DNA of 64,000 nt, from NCBI GenBank assembly GCA_016744695.1, contig JADGDV010000004.1, positions 124,001 through 188,000 on the forward strand. The letters run 5' to 3'. A program made the translations under genes and the position numbers. The DNA is from Hahellaceae bacterium (GTDB lineage: Bacteria; Pseudomonadota; Gammaproteobacteria; Pseudomonadales; Oleiphilaceae). The notes beneath the pieces were generated by a model. It searched no databases and had not been told where the DNA came from. It saw only the letters and a program-made list of their open reading frames with translations. Below, piece after piece: positions 1 to 10,566 of the stretch (the first letter of the stretch is position 1; each line of letters starts with the position of its first letter).

Positions 1-300
1 AAATCAATCTTAGATGTCGTGCATGAAAGCGCGAAAGATCTTCATGATGTAGGTTTAATGAACGAAATGACATTACGTGAGTTCGATGCTCTGTGCTTAC
101 CAAAGGTTAAAATCTATAGCGCAGAACAAATTAAGAGTATTCGAAGTAAAGTTAAAGCCAGCCAAGGCGTGTTTGCAGCTTATTTGAATACAAGTAAATC
201 TACTGTTCAAAAGTGGGAGCAAGGCGCCAAAAAACCTAACGGTCCTTCATTGAAATTGCTCAATATGGTGGATCAAAAAGGCTTAGAAGCTTTGGCATAA
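1..300 (+). CDS. HigA/NadS-like helix-turn-helix antitoxin (5' end outside window)
   Basis: The reading frame is open from base 1, so the true start lies upstream and about 99 residues are visible. The C-terminal half is an Xre-type helix-turn-helix: SAEQIKSIRSKVKASQGVFA, then a recognition helix around NTSKSTVQKWEQG and the closing PNGPSLKLLNMV. This layout is typical of the short antitoxins that pair with RelE/HigB-type mRNA interferases, where the toxin gene lies just 5' of the antitoxin; that position is outside the window. By family it should bind and repress its own promoter and neutralise the toxin. An orphan regulator cannot be excluded. Confidence 0.75.
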   Translation, partial: KSILDVVHESAKDLHDVGLMNEMTLREFDALCLPKVKIYSAEQIKSIRSKVKASQGVFAAYLNTSKSTVQKWEQGAKKPNGPSLKLLNMVDQKGLEALA

Positions 301-323
301 TTCCATACGAATAAACAAGCAAT

Positions 324-375
324 GGGGACGGAGGGATTATTTATTAATTGCTCACTTTATAATCCCACCGTCCCC
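324..375. repeat. REP-like imperfect inverted repeat
   Basis: A 17-base arm GGGGACGGAGGGATTAT at 324–340 is mirrored at 359–375 with one mismatch, leaving an 18-base loop. It lies 24 bases after the antitoxin stop codon. The G/C-rich ends and AT-rich inner part resemble REP/BIME-type palindromes of gammaproteobacteria. It could also fold as a transcription end structure for the antitoxin, but no clean T tract follows. Confidence 0.55.
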
Positions 376-407
376 TTTTCCAGTCCCTTTTCCAGTCCCC
401 TTTTCCA
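373..407. repeat. 12-bp tandem repeat, three units
   Basis: The unit CCCTTTTCCAGT occurs at 373–384 and 385–396, with a third slightly altered copy at 397–407. It starts inside the right arm of the preceding palindrome, so it probably arose by slippage at the edge of that element. No coding role is visible. Confidence 0.6.
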
Positions 408-491
408 ATTTTTCGGTAGAGGTATTGCTTCAATCTTATAACCAAATTAAATTACTAAATGATAAGAGTAAACTCGACGAGTGAACACGGT

Positions 492-1040
492 TTATTCACT
501 CGGTACAAATATCAGTGCGCCCTTTCCGACCTTGATGTCAGCAGGTATTGTCGAAATCAAACGCTGCGTAAAATCTGTTTCATCTAAGCGATAAACAGGT
601 ATTGTTTCCAGCAATTTGGTGAGTATGCCCATAAAGTTATCGGTGATTAACTCATTTTTTCCTTTCAAAAACATCGAATCTACACTGCTGTCTAGTAATT
701 TAAGTCGCCTTATATAAATCGCATTATCTTTGCTTATATAAACGGGCGCCCCTTCGACGCTGACTGATATATTCACAGGAAAATTCATTAATATGGCATT
801 AATAGCTATTTCGCCTTCTATGCCTAATTGAATGACATCCCTATTATCAGGGCCCACTTTTATATCTATATCATTCAGTTTGATGCTAAGGGGTGACCCT
901 GCCTTTAACTGTTCATAATCAAACTCTTTAACAGCACTTTGAAAATAACTTTCGAGCTCAGATTCAGAGACCGTATAGTTACCCATCGAAGCACAGCCGT
1001 TTAAAAGCATTACCATAATGGCAAATAAAATCGTTTTCAT
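492..1040 (-). CDS. DUF1439-type lipoprotein (YceB-like)
   Basis: A 182-residue exported lipoprotein. The start at 1040 is chosen because MKTILFAIMVMLLNGC is a compact signal peptide ending in a lipobox (LNG|C) and is preceded by TAGGGCG; the upstream in-frame ATGs would add a charged extension before the signal. The mature part is mostly short beta-type segments (SPLSIKLNDIDIKVG, INAILMNFPVNISVSVEGAP), as in the YceB/DUF1439 family of periplasmic lipid-binding-like folds. The exact role is unknown. It is divergent from frmA, whose start is about 140 bp away. Confidence 0.7.
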   Translation of the reverse strand: MKTILFAIMVMLLNGCASMGNYTVSESELESYFQSAVKEFDYEQLKAGSPLSIKLNDIDIKVGPDNRDVIQLGIEGEIAINAILMNFPVNISVSVEGAPVYISKDNAIYIRRLKLLDSSVDSMFLKGKNELITDNFMGILTKLLETIPVYRLDETDFTQRLISTIPADIKVGKGALIFVPSE

Positions 1041-1079
1041 GTTCGCCCTAGATAAACAATGTTGCATGGTTAAGTATAA

Positions 1080-2309
<1,230 letters not shown>

Positions 2310-2315
2310 TTTATT

Positions 2316-3179
2316 ATGAGTAAAAATCTAACGCTTATTGAAAATATCAGTGCGAATAAAAGCTTCGGTGGCTGGAATAAACAATATACACACCACTCCG
2401 AGGCGCTTAACTGCAGCATGCGGTTTGCGGTTTACCTCCCGCCCCAAGCGGCTATGGGTACTAAAGTCCCTGTACTTTACTGGTTATCTGGGCTGACCTG
2501 CACAGATGAGAACTTCATGCAAAAGGCAGGCGCACAACGTATTGCGGCAGAGCTTGGAATTGCTATTGTGGCACCTGATACCAGCCCTAGAGGCTAAGGT
2601 GTTCACGATGACTCAGAACAAGCATATGATCTCGGCTTAGGCGCAGGTTTTTACATTAATGCCACGCAAGCGCCCTGGAACACTCACTATAAAATGTATG
2701 ACTATGTTTTAAATGAGCTACCAGAAATAATTGAGTCTCACTTTCCGGTCAATGGTAAACGAGCAATCAGTGGCCACTCAATGGGAGGCCATGGTGCGCT
2801 TATGGTGGCTATACGTAACCCGGAACGTTATACATCAACGTCCGCTTTTAGCCCTATTAGCAACCCAGTGAATTGCCCATGGGGTCAAAAAGCCTTTAAA
2901 GCTTACCTAGGGAAAGATAAAGCGCTTTGGAATCAATACGATGCAAGCGTGCTTATGCGAAATGCACAAAAACAGGTTCCGGCACTTGTTGACCAAGGCT
3001 TAGATGATGATTTTCTCACACGAGAGTTAAAACCTGAGAGCTTAGAAGCGGCTGCCGAGTCTAATGGTTATCCGTTAGAACTGCGCCAGCATGCAGGCTA
3101 TGACCATAGCTACTATTTTATTAGTAGCTTTATTGAGGATCATTTGCGCTTTCATGCTGGTTTTCTAAAGAAGATCTAG
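2316..3179 (+). pseudogene. frmB: S-formylglutathione hydrolase interrupted by one in-frame TAA
   Basis: Hydrolyses S-formylglutathione to formate and glutathione. Both halves lie in the same frame and together make a normal 287-codon gene. Codon 94 (2595–2597) is TAA, where the family motif SPRGEG would have glutamate, so GAA to TAA is the simplest change. Everything essential is downstream: nucleophile Ser155 (GHSMGGHG), the acid in GLDDDF near 230, and His264 (GYDHSYY). The 93-residue product made before the stop therefore cannot be active. No other frame damage is visible, which suggests a very recent mutation, readthrough, or a base-call error. The coding sequence after the stop remains well conserved. 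Confidence 0.9.
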
Positions 3180-3191
3180 TTAAAAGAGGTG

Positions 3192-4592
3192 CTAGCGATT
3201 CCCTAGCATCTCTTTTGCAGCCCTTACCGCCGCTTTAACTTGTGCTGGGGCTGTTCCACCAATATGATCACGCGCATTCACCGAACCTTCCAGTGTTAAT
3301 ACATCAAACACATCAGCAGTGATAATATCTGAGAATTGAGTTAACTCTTCAAGGCTCATTTCAGACAGGTCTTTTTCCTCTTTCACCCCATAACCAACAG
3401 CCTTACCCACAATTTCATGAGCATCACGGAATGGTACACCTTTAACAACCAAGTAATCTGCTAAGTCTGTTGCGGTAGAAAATCCTCTTCGGGCCGCTTC
3501 TTTCATGTTTTCAGCTTTAACCTGAAGTGCAGGAATCATGTCTGCATAGGCTTTCAAGCAACCTTTTAATGTATCGATAACATCAAATAGCGGCTCTTTG
3601 TCTTCTTGGTTATCTTTATTGTATGCCAAAGGCTGAGACTTCATTAACATCAGCAATGAAACCAAGTGCCCTGTTACACGGCCACTTTTTCCTCGTACCA
3701 ATTCAGGTACATCTGGATTTTTCTTCTGCGGCATAATGGATGAGCCAGTACAGAAACGATCAGGCAGATCAATAAAGTTAAACTGTGCCGATGCCCATAA
3801 TATTAATTCTTCAGAGCTACGAGAAAGGTGAGACATAATCAAACTGGCACACGCACAAAACTCGATAGCAAAATCACGATCACTTACTGAATCTAATGAG
3901 TTATAGCTTGGGCGATCAAAACCTAATAATTCAGCCGTGAAATTACGGTCGATAGGGTATGTTGTTCCTGCCAATGCGGCAGCACCCAATGGCATTATAT
4001 TTACACGCTTACGACAATCTGCAAGACGTTCAAAGTCACGACTCAACATTTCAAACCACGCCATAATATGGTGCCCAAAGGTCACCGGCTGTGCAGTCTG
4101 AAGGTGTGTAAAACCAGGCATAATGGTTTCAGCTTCACGACCGGCTATATCAGCCATACCTTGCTGTAAGCGAGTGATCTCTGCTGAAATAATATCAATT
4201 TCATCTCTCAGATATAAGCGAATATCTGTCGCGACCTGATCATTACGTGAACGACCTGTATGAAGTTTTTTGCCCGTAATGCCAATTTTGTCAGTTAAAC
4301 GCGCTTCTATGTTCATGTGAACATCTTCCAGCGTTACAGACCACTCAAAACGCCCTTGTTCGATGTCGTCCTGAACCTCTTTAAGACCCTGAAGAATCGT
4401 ATCTCTCTCTTCATCTGTTAACACGCCGACCTTGGCTAACATGGTAGCATGAGCAATAGAACCTTGGATGTCGTGATAATATAATCGCTGATCAAAATCT
4501 ACAGAAGCAGTAAAACGCTCTACAAATGCATCAGTAGGCTCGGTAAAACGTCCACCCCAAGGCTTTTCGGTTGTCTGATTTTCGTTACTCAT
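3192..4592 (-). CDS. argH: Argininosuccinate lyase
   Basis: Last step of arginine biosynthesis: cleaves argininosuccinate to arginine and fumarate in the cytoplasm. At 466 residues it is of normal length for the fumarase/aspartase superfamily. It shows the signature [12 protein letters not shown], the HTGRSRNDQ active-site segment and HLQTAQPV. Start ATG 4592 is preceded by GGAGAG. The order argH divergent from algZ–algR is the Pseudomonas arrangement, which supports vertical inheritance of this part of the window. Confidence 0.97.
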   Translation of the reverse strand: MSNENQTTEKPWGGRFTEPTDAFVERFTASVDFDQRLYYHDIQGSIAHATMLAKVGVLTDEERDTILQGLKEVQDDIEQGRFEWSVTLEDVHMNIEARLTDKIGITGKKLHTGRSRNDQVATDIRLYLRDEIDIISAEITRLQQGMADIAGREAETIMPGFTHLQTAQPVTFGHHIMAWFEMLSRDFERLADCRKRVNIMPLGAAALAGTTYPIDRNFTAELLGFDRPSYNSLDSVSDRDFAIEFCACASLIMSHLSRSSEELILWASAQFNFIDLPDRFCTGSSIMPQKKNPDVPELVRGKSGRVTGHLVSLLMLMKSQPLAYNKDNQEDKEPLFDVIDTLKGCLKAYADMIPALQVKAENMKEAARRGFSTATDLADYLVVKGVPFRDAHEIVGKAVGYGVKEEKDLSEMSLEELTQFSDIITADVFDVLTLEGSVNARDHIGGTAPAQVKAAVRAAKEMLGNR

Positions 4593-4710
4593 ATGTACTC
4601 TCTCCAGATCACCTGCAGGCCAGGTGAGTTGTGCTAAACTTTGAATGGCCGCAGTATAACACTTCGACCCTGCAACAAAAAATTAGAAACGGATAATTAA
4701 AAACAGCTTA

Positions 4711-5769
4711 ATGAAAAAATCTGAACTTAACCTCCCTGGCAACACCCCAGACAATCAAGAAACTGACTTCTTCTTACCTGATTTATGTAAAGTTCAGTCT
4801 GTTTTTATTCTGCTGATTGTTACCGAGTTGGTCGCCCTACTCTTTGCCTTAGCACACCCCAGCAAAGAACTACTTGAATGGAATTACCTCGGGCTTATAT
4901 CACTTTTCGGTCATTGGTCTGTGCTTACCAGTGCAGCCATACTCTGTGTTTCACGACCTCAATTGGCGAAGCTTTCAACCAACCAGGCCGCTACATTCAG
5001 TTTTATTATTATCCTAGGTATCACGCTCATTTACAGTTTAGTGGCTGATCACTTTTTACGCCCTCAAAGTGGTACTGAAATAGACGCTCGATTTATTTTT
5101 CGTAACCTAGTGATAAGTGCCATTATTGGTGGCATTACACTTCGTTATTTTTACCTTCAGCACCAGTGGCAACAACAAAAACAAGCCGAACTACGTGCCA
5201 GACTAGAAGCACTTCAAGCAAGAATACGCCCCCACTTCCTATTCAATAGTATGAATACTATTGCAAGCCTCATCGCAACGAACCCAGAAAGCGCTGAAGA
5301 GGCCGTTTTAGACCTTTCAGAGCTATTTAGAGCCACGCTCAACAACAAAAAAATGCTTATTCCATTAAAAGACGAGTTGGAACTATGTAAGCGTTATCTT
5401 CATATTGAAGGGCTTAGGCTTGGCAACAGAATGACCGTAGAGTGGAAGCTAGCAAGCTATGACGGAAGTGTACTAATCCCCCCTCTTAGCCTCCAGCCTT
5501 TAGTTGAAAATGCTATTTATCATGGCATTCAACCCAGAACAGAAGGCGGTGTCATTACGATTGAAAGCTATCGAAAAAAGAATATCGTCTACATTTTGAT
5601 CAGCAACCCTTTTGATGAGGTGACAACAGGCTCCCACCAACAAGGAAACAAAATAGCCTTAGATAATATACGCAGCCGTTTTGAAGCCATATATAAACAA
5701 CAAGCCGTAATGAAGACCAGCCAAATTGATGGCCAATTTACGGTAACACTTAGGTTTCCCGTTCAATAA
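4711..5769 (+). CDS. algZ: LytS/AlgZ(FimS)-family membrane sensor histidine kinase
   Basis: A 352-residue sensor with an N-terminal membrane block of about four helices (roughly 28–48, 60–80, 94–112, 131–147) and a cytoplasmic kinase of the His_kinase (PF06580) type. The phosphoacceptor is His175 in RIRPHFLFNSMN, and the ATP site begins at PLVENAIYHG. The membrane part is the only sensory region, so the signal is unknown. The partner response regulator starts 36 bp downstream. In Pseudomonas the equivalent pair controls alginate and type IV pili; here no such genes are adjacent, so the target genes are open. Confidence 0.9.
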   Translation: MKKSELNLPGNTPDNQETDFFLPDLCKVQSVFILLIVTELVALLFALAHPSKELLEWNYLGLISLFGHWSVLTSAAILCVSRPQLAKLSTNQAATFSFIIILGITLIYSLVADHFLRPQSGTEIDARFIFRNLVISAIIGGITLRYFYLQHQWQQQKQAELRARLEALQARIRPHFLFNSMNTIASLIATNPESAEEAVLDLSELFRATLNNKKMLIPLKDELELCKRYLHIEGLRLGNRMTVEWKLASYDGSVLIPPLSLQPLVENAIYHGIQPRTEGGVITIESYRKKNIVYILISNPFDEVTTGSHQQGNKIALDNIRSRFEAIYKQQAVMKTSQIDGQFTVTLRFPVQ

Positions 5770-5805
5770 AAATAGAAATAGTACCCCGCACAAAGGAATG
5801 ACTAA

Positions 5806-6555
5806 ATGAACGAGCCCAATCAAATTTTGGTAGTTGATGATGAACAGCTTGCTAGAGAACGTCTAATACGCCTTATTGATGCATTAGATGGCTACCAGGT
5901 ATGTAGTGAAGCCGAAAATGGCGAGCAAGCGCTAGCAGAAATACGCCGAACAGAGCCAGATATTGTTCTGCTAGACATTCGAATGCCTGGCATGGACGGC
6001 ATGGCAGCAGCTCAGCAAATTGCAAACCTTGAAACGCCACCCGCCATTATTTTTTGTACGGCCTATGACGAATATGCCATTTCTGCCTTTAAAGTACAGG
6101 CGATAGACTACCTACTTAAACCCGTCAGAAAGGAAGCTCTTGAGAAAGCACTACAACAAGCAGGCAGGCTCAATAAAGTTCAATTAAGCGAAAGTCAGAA
6201 GTCAGACCCACAAAATGAAACAGCCTCCCCCTACTTAGTTGCTAAAACCTGGAAAGGCAGTGAGCTTATTGATATCACGCATATTCATTATTTTATGGCA
6301 GACCAAAAGTACGTAACCGTTCACCATCAAAGCGGTGAAACAGTGATAGATAACACCCTCAAAGAGCTAGAATCTGACTATGCCCCCCAATTCCTTCGCA
6401 TTCATAGAAACTCATTAGTAAATACAGACTTTATTGAAGCCTTAGTAAGAGATAGTACCGGGCACTATGTTATTCGTTTAAAAAATCAGGCGGAGGCTAT
6501 CGCGGTGAGTAGACGTCATATTAATGATGTAAAGGGGTGGTTGGATAAACAATAG
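5806..6555 (+). CDS. algR: AlgR-family response regulator with LytTR DNA-binding domain
   Basis: A 249-residue regulator. The receiver domain occupies about 1–120, with acidic pocket Asp11/Asp12, phosphoacceptor Asp57 (LLDIRMPGMDG) and the conserved lysine in DYLLKPV. A LytTR domain occupies about 140–245 (HIHYFMADQKYVTVHHQ, FLRIHRNSLVN). LytTR regulators bind DNA as beta-strand dimers rather than through helix-turn-helix. Start ATG 5806 follows AAAGGAATGACTAA. It is the cognate partner of the upstream kinase. Confidence 0.93.
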   Translation: MNEPNQILVVDDEQLARERLIRLIDALDGYQVCSEAENGEQALAEIRRTEPDIVLLDIRMPGMDGMAAAQQIANLETPPAIIFCTAYDEYAISAFKVQAIDYLLKPVRKEALEKALQQAGRLNKVQLSESQKSDPQNETASPYLVAKTWKGSELIDITHIHYFMADQKYVTVHHQSGETVIDNTLKELESDYAPQFLRIHRNSLVNTDFIEALVRDSTGHYVIRLKNQAEAIAVSRRHINDVKGWLDKQ

Positions 6556-6773
6556 TTTTGTTTCAACTATCTGCGCACTCACAAGCTTAAAAAAAAAGCA
6601 TATACACGTCTTTTAGGCTATTGTTAAAGTAAGTGATTCTAATTTTTTTGAAAGGCACTTGTTTTGTTCAAAGCAACCGTTGTAACCTGACATTTACACG
6701 GAAGAATAAACCCGAATATGCGTTAACAGTATTTCTCACATTCGCGGGGCACCAAAACCACAACGGACATACA

Positions 6774-8744
6774 ATGATAACACTCCGCACCCTAGTTACG
6801 CTTATTGCTTTTTTATTGCCTATCCCGCTGGCTGCTCAACTCAATACAACTCAACAAAACTATCTTGCGGCACTTGATGCCTTAAGTGCAGGTAAAATAG
6901 AACAGTTTAATAAGTTAAGTAAATCACTGTCTCATTATATATTAACCCCCTACCTTGAATATGAACGTATTCGCTATGGCCAATATAAAGACACTCAAGC
7001 CATTAAGATTTTTTTAGAACGCTACCCCAATCAGTCCATCAGTTACCGACTTCATAAAGAATGGTTATTGAGCCTACCCGGAAGAGGTGAGTGGGATACA
7101 TTTCTTGTTAATTACGACGAAAATTTACGTTCATCTACGCTTCATTGCTATTACCTTAGAGCACTGTATCGTTCAGGGGAGAAAGATAAGGCTCTGGAGC
7201 GCACAAAGGATGCCTGGATTACTAGTGGTTCAGCACCCAAAGCATGCACACCACTATTTAAGGTTTGGTTAAAATCACCCTATTTTGAGCCTGACTTTGC
7301 CTATGAACGCCTTCAACTTGCCTTAAAAAAAGGGCGTACTTCACTGGCAAGCTATTCCGCCAATTTTCTTAAGGGCGACCAGAGAGCAGCCGCCAACATG
7401 ATGATATGGGCACACAAGAGCCCCTCTATACTCAGTAGTACTAAACGATTCCCTTCCGCGAACCCTTATATGAAAGACGCTGTACTACACGGACTAAAGC
7501 GAAGAGTAAGACGGCGCCCTGACGTTGCATTAACTTACTGGAAAAAACACCAAGATCGTTTCGACTTTAGTGTGAAAGAAACCGCTGAATTAGAAAGAAA
7601 AATATACCTAGGTTTAGCTCGCCAGTTTGACCAAGAGGCATCAGACTTACTCGCCTCACTGCCCCCAGAGTACAATAGCCGAGAGGTATTAGAGTGGCAA
7701 ATTCGCGTTAGCCTTAGAACCCGAGACTGGTCATCAGTATTAAAATGGGTTGAGGTCCTCGAAAAAACTGAAAAGATGGACCCCCAATGGTATTACTGGA
7801 AGCACCAAGCTTACTTGGCTCAAAGTATTAAGGTGCCTCAGCAAGACATGAAACAACTCTATAAACTAGCTAAAACCCGAACATATTACGGTTTTCTTAC
7901 GGCAGAACTTTTAGGTACATCTTTTTCGTTAACCAACTCGCCACTACCCATTTCTCTTGGCAAACATAAAGAAGTTGGAAGCATCCCTGAAATTGACAGG
8001 GCCAAAGAGTTTTTAAACATAGGGCAAACCAAGACTGCAAAGCGTGAGTGGCAATATGTTGTTAACACAAAAGCAGACCCTCTTGATTTAATGTCATTAG
8101 CTAAACTTGCCAAGCAATGGGGTTGGCATAATCGAGCTATTAGAACCGTTATAGCCGCAAACCACTGGCATGATCTTTCAATTCGCTTTCCCACACCTTA
8201 CAAACAGGCGTTTGTTACCGCCGCTAACCAGGTCAATTTAGACTCCTCCTGGTTATTTGCCATTGCCAGACAAGAAAGTGCTTTTGCTGAAGGGGTTCGA
8301 TCAGGCGCTGGCGCCAGGGGCTTAATGCAATTAATGCCCGCCACCGCTCGCCAAACCGCAAAAAAAATTGGGCTCAAGCCCTCAAAAAACTCTCTGTATG
8401 ACCCCTCCTACAACATTAAACTGGGTTCAAACTATTTAGCAAACATGTACTTACGTTTTAACAAAAATAGAGCGATTGCCACTGCGGCGTATAACGCGGG
8501 GCCTAATCGAGTGAAGCAATGGGTGAAATCTTCTCCGGCTCTCTCTATTGATGTGTGGATTGAAACAATCCCTTATGATGAAACACGTCGCTATGTGAAA
8601 AACGTACTCGCTTTTGACACTATCTATCAACATAAACTAGGCGAAAATAACCCTGTTTTACTGCATGGCTTAGAAAGAATTTTTGTCTCTGAGATTACGT
8701 TAAGTAAAGCCAGTACCCAACAAGCAAACATTGCGGTGAAATAG
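6774..8744 (+). CDS. slt: Soluble lytic murein transglycosylase, Slt70 type
   Basis: Periplasmic enzyme that cleaves peptidoglycan glycan strands with formation of 1,6-anhydromuropeptides. I use ATG 6774 because the protein then begins with a signal peptide (MITLRTLVTLIAFLLPIPLAAQ); the frame is open for 47 codons upstream, but these do not look like protein. At 656 residues it matches Slt70, with a long helical superhelix domain and a C-terminal catalytic domain from about residue 480. Catalytic Glu501 lies in ARQESAF, followed by GARGLMQLMPATA and AYNAGPNRV. It sits between algR and hemC, where pseudomonads do not usually carry it. Confidence 0.93.
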   Translation: MITLRTLVTLIAFLLPIPLAAQLNTTQQNYLAALDALSAGKIEQFNKLSKSLSHYILTPYLEYERIRYGQYKDTQAIKIFLERYPNQSISYRLHKEWLLSLPGRGEWDTFLVNYDENLRSSTLHCYYLRALYRSGEKDKALERTKDAWITSGSAPKACTPLFKVWLKSPYFEPDFAYERLQLALKKGRTSLASYSANFLKGDQRAAANMMIWAHKSPSILSSTKRFPSANPYMKDAVLHGLKRRVRRRPDVALTYWKKHQDRFDFSVKETAELERKIYLGLARQFDQEASDLLASLPPEYNSREVLEWQIRVSLRTRDWSSVLKWVEVLEKTEKMDPQWYYWKHQAYLAQSIKVPQQDMKQLYKLAKTRTYYGFLTAELLGTSFSLTNSPLPISLGKHKEVGSIPEIDRAKEFLNIGQTKTAKREWQYVVNTKADPLDLMSLAKLAKQWGWHNRAIRTVIAANHWHDLSIRFPTPYKQAFVTAANQVNLDSSWLFAIARQESAFAEGVRSGAGARGLMQLMPATARQTAKKIGLKPSKNSLYDPSYNIKLGSNYLANMYLRFNKNRAIATAAYNAGPNRVKQWVKSSPALSIDVWIETIPYDETRRYVKNVLAFDTIYQHKLGENNPVLLHGLERIFVSEITLSKASTQQANIAVK

Positions 8745-8838
8745 ATGTCTCTGCCATTGCCATAAATCAAGACATTTCACCGCAAAAAAGGTAGGATTTC
8801 ACTCAAATACTCACATCTAAACGTAAAGAAGCCAGTTA

Positions 8839-9774
8839 ATGACTATCTCGAAACTACGAATTGCAACACGAAAAAGCGCGCTGGCCATGTGGCAAGCAGA
8901 GCACGTAAAAGCAAGACTTGAAGCCCTACACCCTGGGCTTGAAGTAGAGCTACTGGCTATGTCGACTAAGGGCGATAAGATTCTTGATGTTCCACTCGCA
9001 AAAGTGGGTGGAAAAGGCTTGTTTGTTAAAGAGCTTGAAAGCGCCATGCTTGAAGATCGTGCTGATATTGCAGTGCATTCAATGAAAGATGTACCTATGG
9101 AATTTCCAGAGGGTTTAGGTCTTGCCGTTATTTCAGAGCGAGAAGACCCCACTGATGCATTTGTTAGTAATAAATACACCAACTTTGATGACTTACCTGA
9201 AGGCGCCGTAGTAGGTACTTCGAGCTTAAGACGTCGTTGCCAAATAAGTGAGCGTCGCCCAGACCTTAAGGTTGACTGGCTAAGAGGCAATGTTAATACC
9301 CGTCTGGCTAAACTCGACAATGGCGAGTATGACGCGATCATTCTAGCCTCCTCGGGCTTAAAGAGACTAGGCTTTCACGACCGTATCAGCACGACGATTG
9401 ATGACACGATTAGTCTCCCCGCAGCGGGGCAAGGCGCACTTGGTATTGAATGTCGCCTTGCAGACGTAGACATCATAGAGTTAATTAAGCCACTAACTCA
9501 TGAGCCTTCTCAAACCTGCGTTACGGCTGAAAGAGCCATGAACCGCCGTCTTGAAGGGGGCTGCCAAGTACCTATCGCAGGTTATGCAGTACTTGAAGGT
9601 GACCAATTGTTTGTTCGTGGGCTAGTAGGGGAGCCGGATGGCAGTCGCATCCTTCGTGAAGAAGTAAGAGGCCCCGCTGATCAAGCTGAACAGCTTGGCA
9701 TTCAGTTAGCTGAAGCATTACTGGCACAAGGTGCGGGTAAAATTCTGGAGTCGGTTTATAACAGTGAGCAATAG
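8839..9774 (+). CDS. hemC: Hydroxymethylbilane synthase (porphobilinogen deaminase)
   Basis: Joins four porphobilinogen molecules into hydroxymethylbilane in tetrapyrrole synthesis. 311 residues. The dipyrromethane cofactor is attached to Cys242 ([13 protein letters not shown]), and the N-terminal signatures [18 protein letters not shown] and [11 protein letters not shown] are present. It opens the hemC–hemD–hemX–hemY cluster, in which genes overlap or nearly touch. Heme and siroheme demand is high in this genome because narI needs b-type heme and nirB needs siroheme, although siroheme synthase itself is not in the window. Confidence 0.97.
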   Translation: MTISKLRIATRKSALAMWQAEHVKARLEALHPGLEVELLAMSTKGDKILDVPLAKVGGKGLFVKELESAMLEDRADIAVHSMKDVPMEFPEGLGLAVISEREDPTDAFVSNKYTNFDDLPEGAVVGTSSLRRRCQISERRPDLKVDWLRGNVNTRLAKLDNGEYDAIILASSGLKRLGFHDRISTTIDDTISLPAAGQGALGIECRLADVDIIELIKPLTHEPSQTCVTAERAMNRRLEGGCQVPIAGYAVLEGDQLFVRGLVGEPDGSRILREEVRGPADQAEQLGIQLAEALLAQGAGKILESVYNSEQ

Positions 9775-10543
9775 TGGTGATCAACGCTTAAAAGGAGTGC
9801 GGGTTTTAATAGCCCGCCCTCAAGATCAAAGCACAGCGCTCGCTGAACAACTGCAAAAAATAGGAGCTGAAGTCATTCAGCTTCCCGCTATTGAAATAAA
9901 GCCTACCCCTCCCTCAGACCTTCTAAAGGCCCGTTTTTTAAACCTTGATCAATACCACCATGTTATTGCTATCAGCACATATGCGGCACAACTCGGGCTT
10001 AATTGGATTGACCAATACTGGCCTCAATTACCTATTTCTATTAAGTGGTATGCGGTTGGAAGTAAAACGGCTTCGGTTCTTAATAATGCAGACATCGAAG
10101 TCATTACCGCTTTTCAAGGCAACGATAGTGAAGCGCTGCTAAACTTATCTGAACTGACACAACTAACGAATGAGAAAGTACTTATTCTTAGAGGTGTTGA
10201 TGGTAGAGAGCAGCTAAAAAAGACGCTTGAACAACGAGGCGCTAAAGTAGATTATGCCGAGCTATATCAAAGAACACTGCCGCTATACACAGATTCAGAG
10301 CTCGACGAGGCATTAATTACGTTTTCACCCGATATACTCATAACTTTAAGCGGTGAAACATTGCATAACCTTGTAAAGTTAAGCCAAAATAGAGCATTAA
10401 CTATAACAAATAAGACGGTTTTAGTGCCGAGCCAGCGCGTAGCGGATCAAGCAAGGTCATTAGGGTTCAGTAATATTTTGATTCCTAGCGCGCTCAACGA
10501 ACACTCTCTAATAGAGTGCATAGCATCAAACCATAGACCTTAG
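9764..10543 (+). CDS. hemD: Uroporphyrinogen-III synthase
   Basis: Closes and inverts ring D of hydroxymethylbilane to give uroporphyrinogen III. The family is poorly conserved. Recognition rests on [11 protein letters not shown] near the N terminus, the [10 protein letters not shown] segment, [21 protein letters not shown], and position right after hemC. I place the start at GTG 9764, which overlaps the last 11 bases of hemC; another GTG at 9731 would overlap by 44. About 259 residues, close to the usual length. Confidence 0.88.
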   Translation: MSNSGDQRLKGVRVLIARPQDQSTALAEQLQKIGAEVIQLPAIEIKPTPPSDLLKARFLNLDQYHHVIAISTYAAQLGLNWIDQYWPQLPISIKWYAVGSKTASVLNNADIEVITAFQGNDSEALLNLSELTQLTNEKVLILRGVDGREQLKKTLEQRGAKVDYAELYQRTLPLYTDSELDEALITFSPDILITLSGETLHNLVKLSQNRALTITNKTVLVPSQRVADQARSLGFSNILIPSALNEHSLIECIASNHRP

Positions 10544-10566
10544 CCCTAACAATTGTAGGATTTGTA

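Noticed and set aside
2598..3179. frmB downstream part as a separate gene starting at ATG 2694
   Set aside because: Same frame as the upstream part, the start lies in the middle of a conserved domain, and no ribosome site is present; one gene with one nonsense codon is simpler.
9572..9784. Minus-strand open frame over the 3' end of hemC
   Set aside because: Shadow of a well-supported gene on the other strand, with no recognisable product; the same applies to the many open frames opposite narG, narH, rho, moeA and the antiporter gene.
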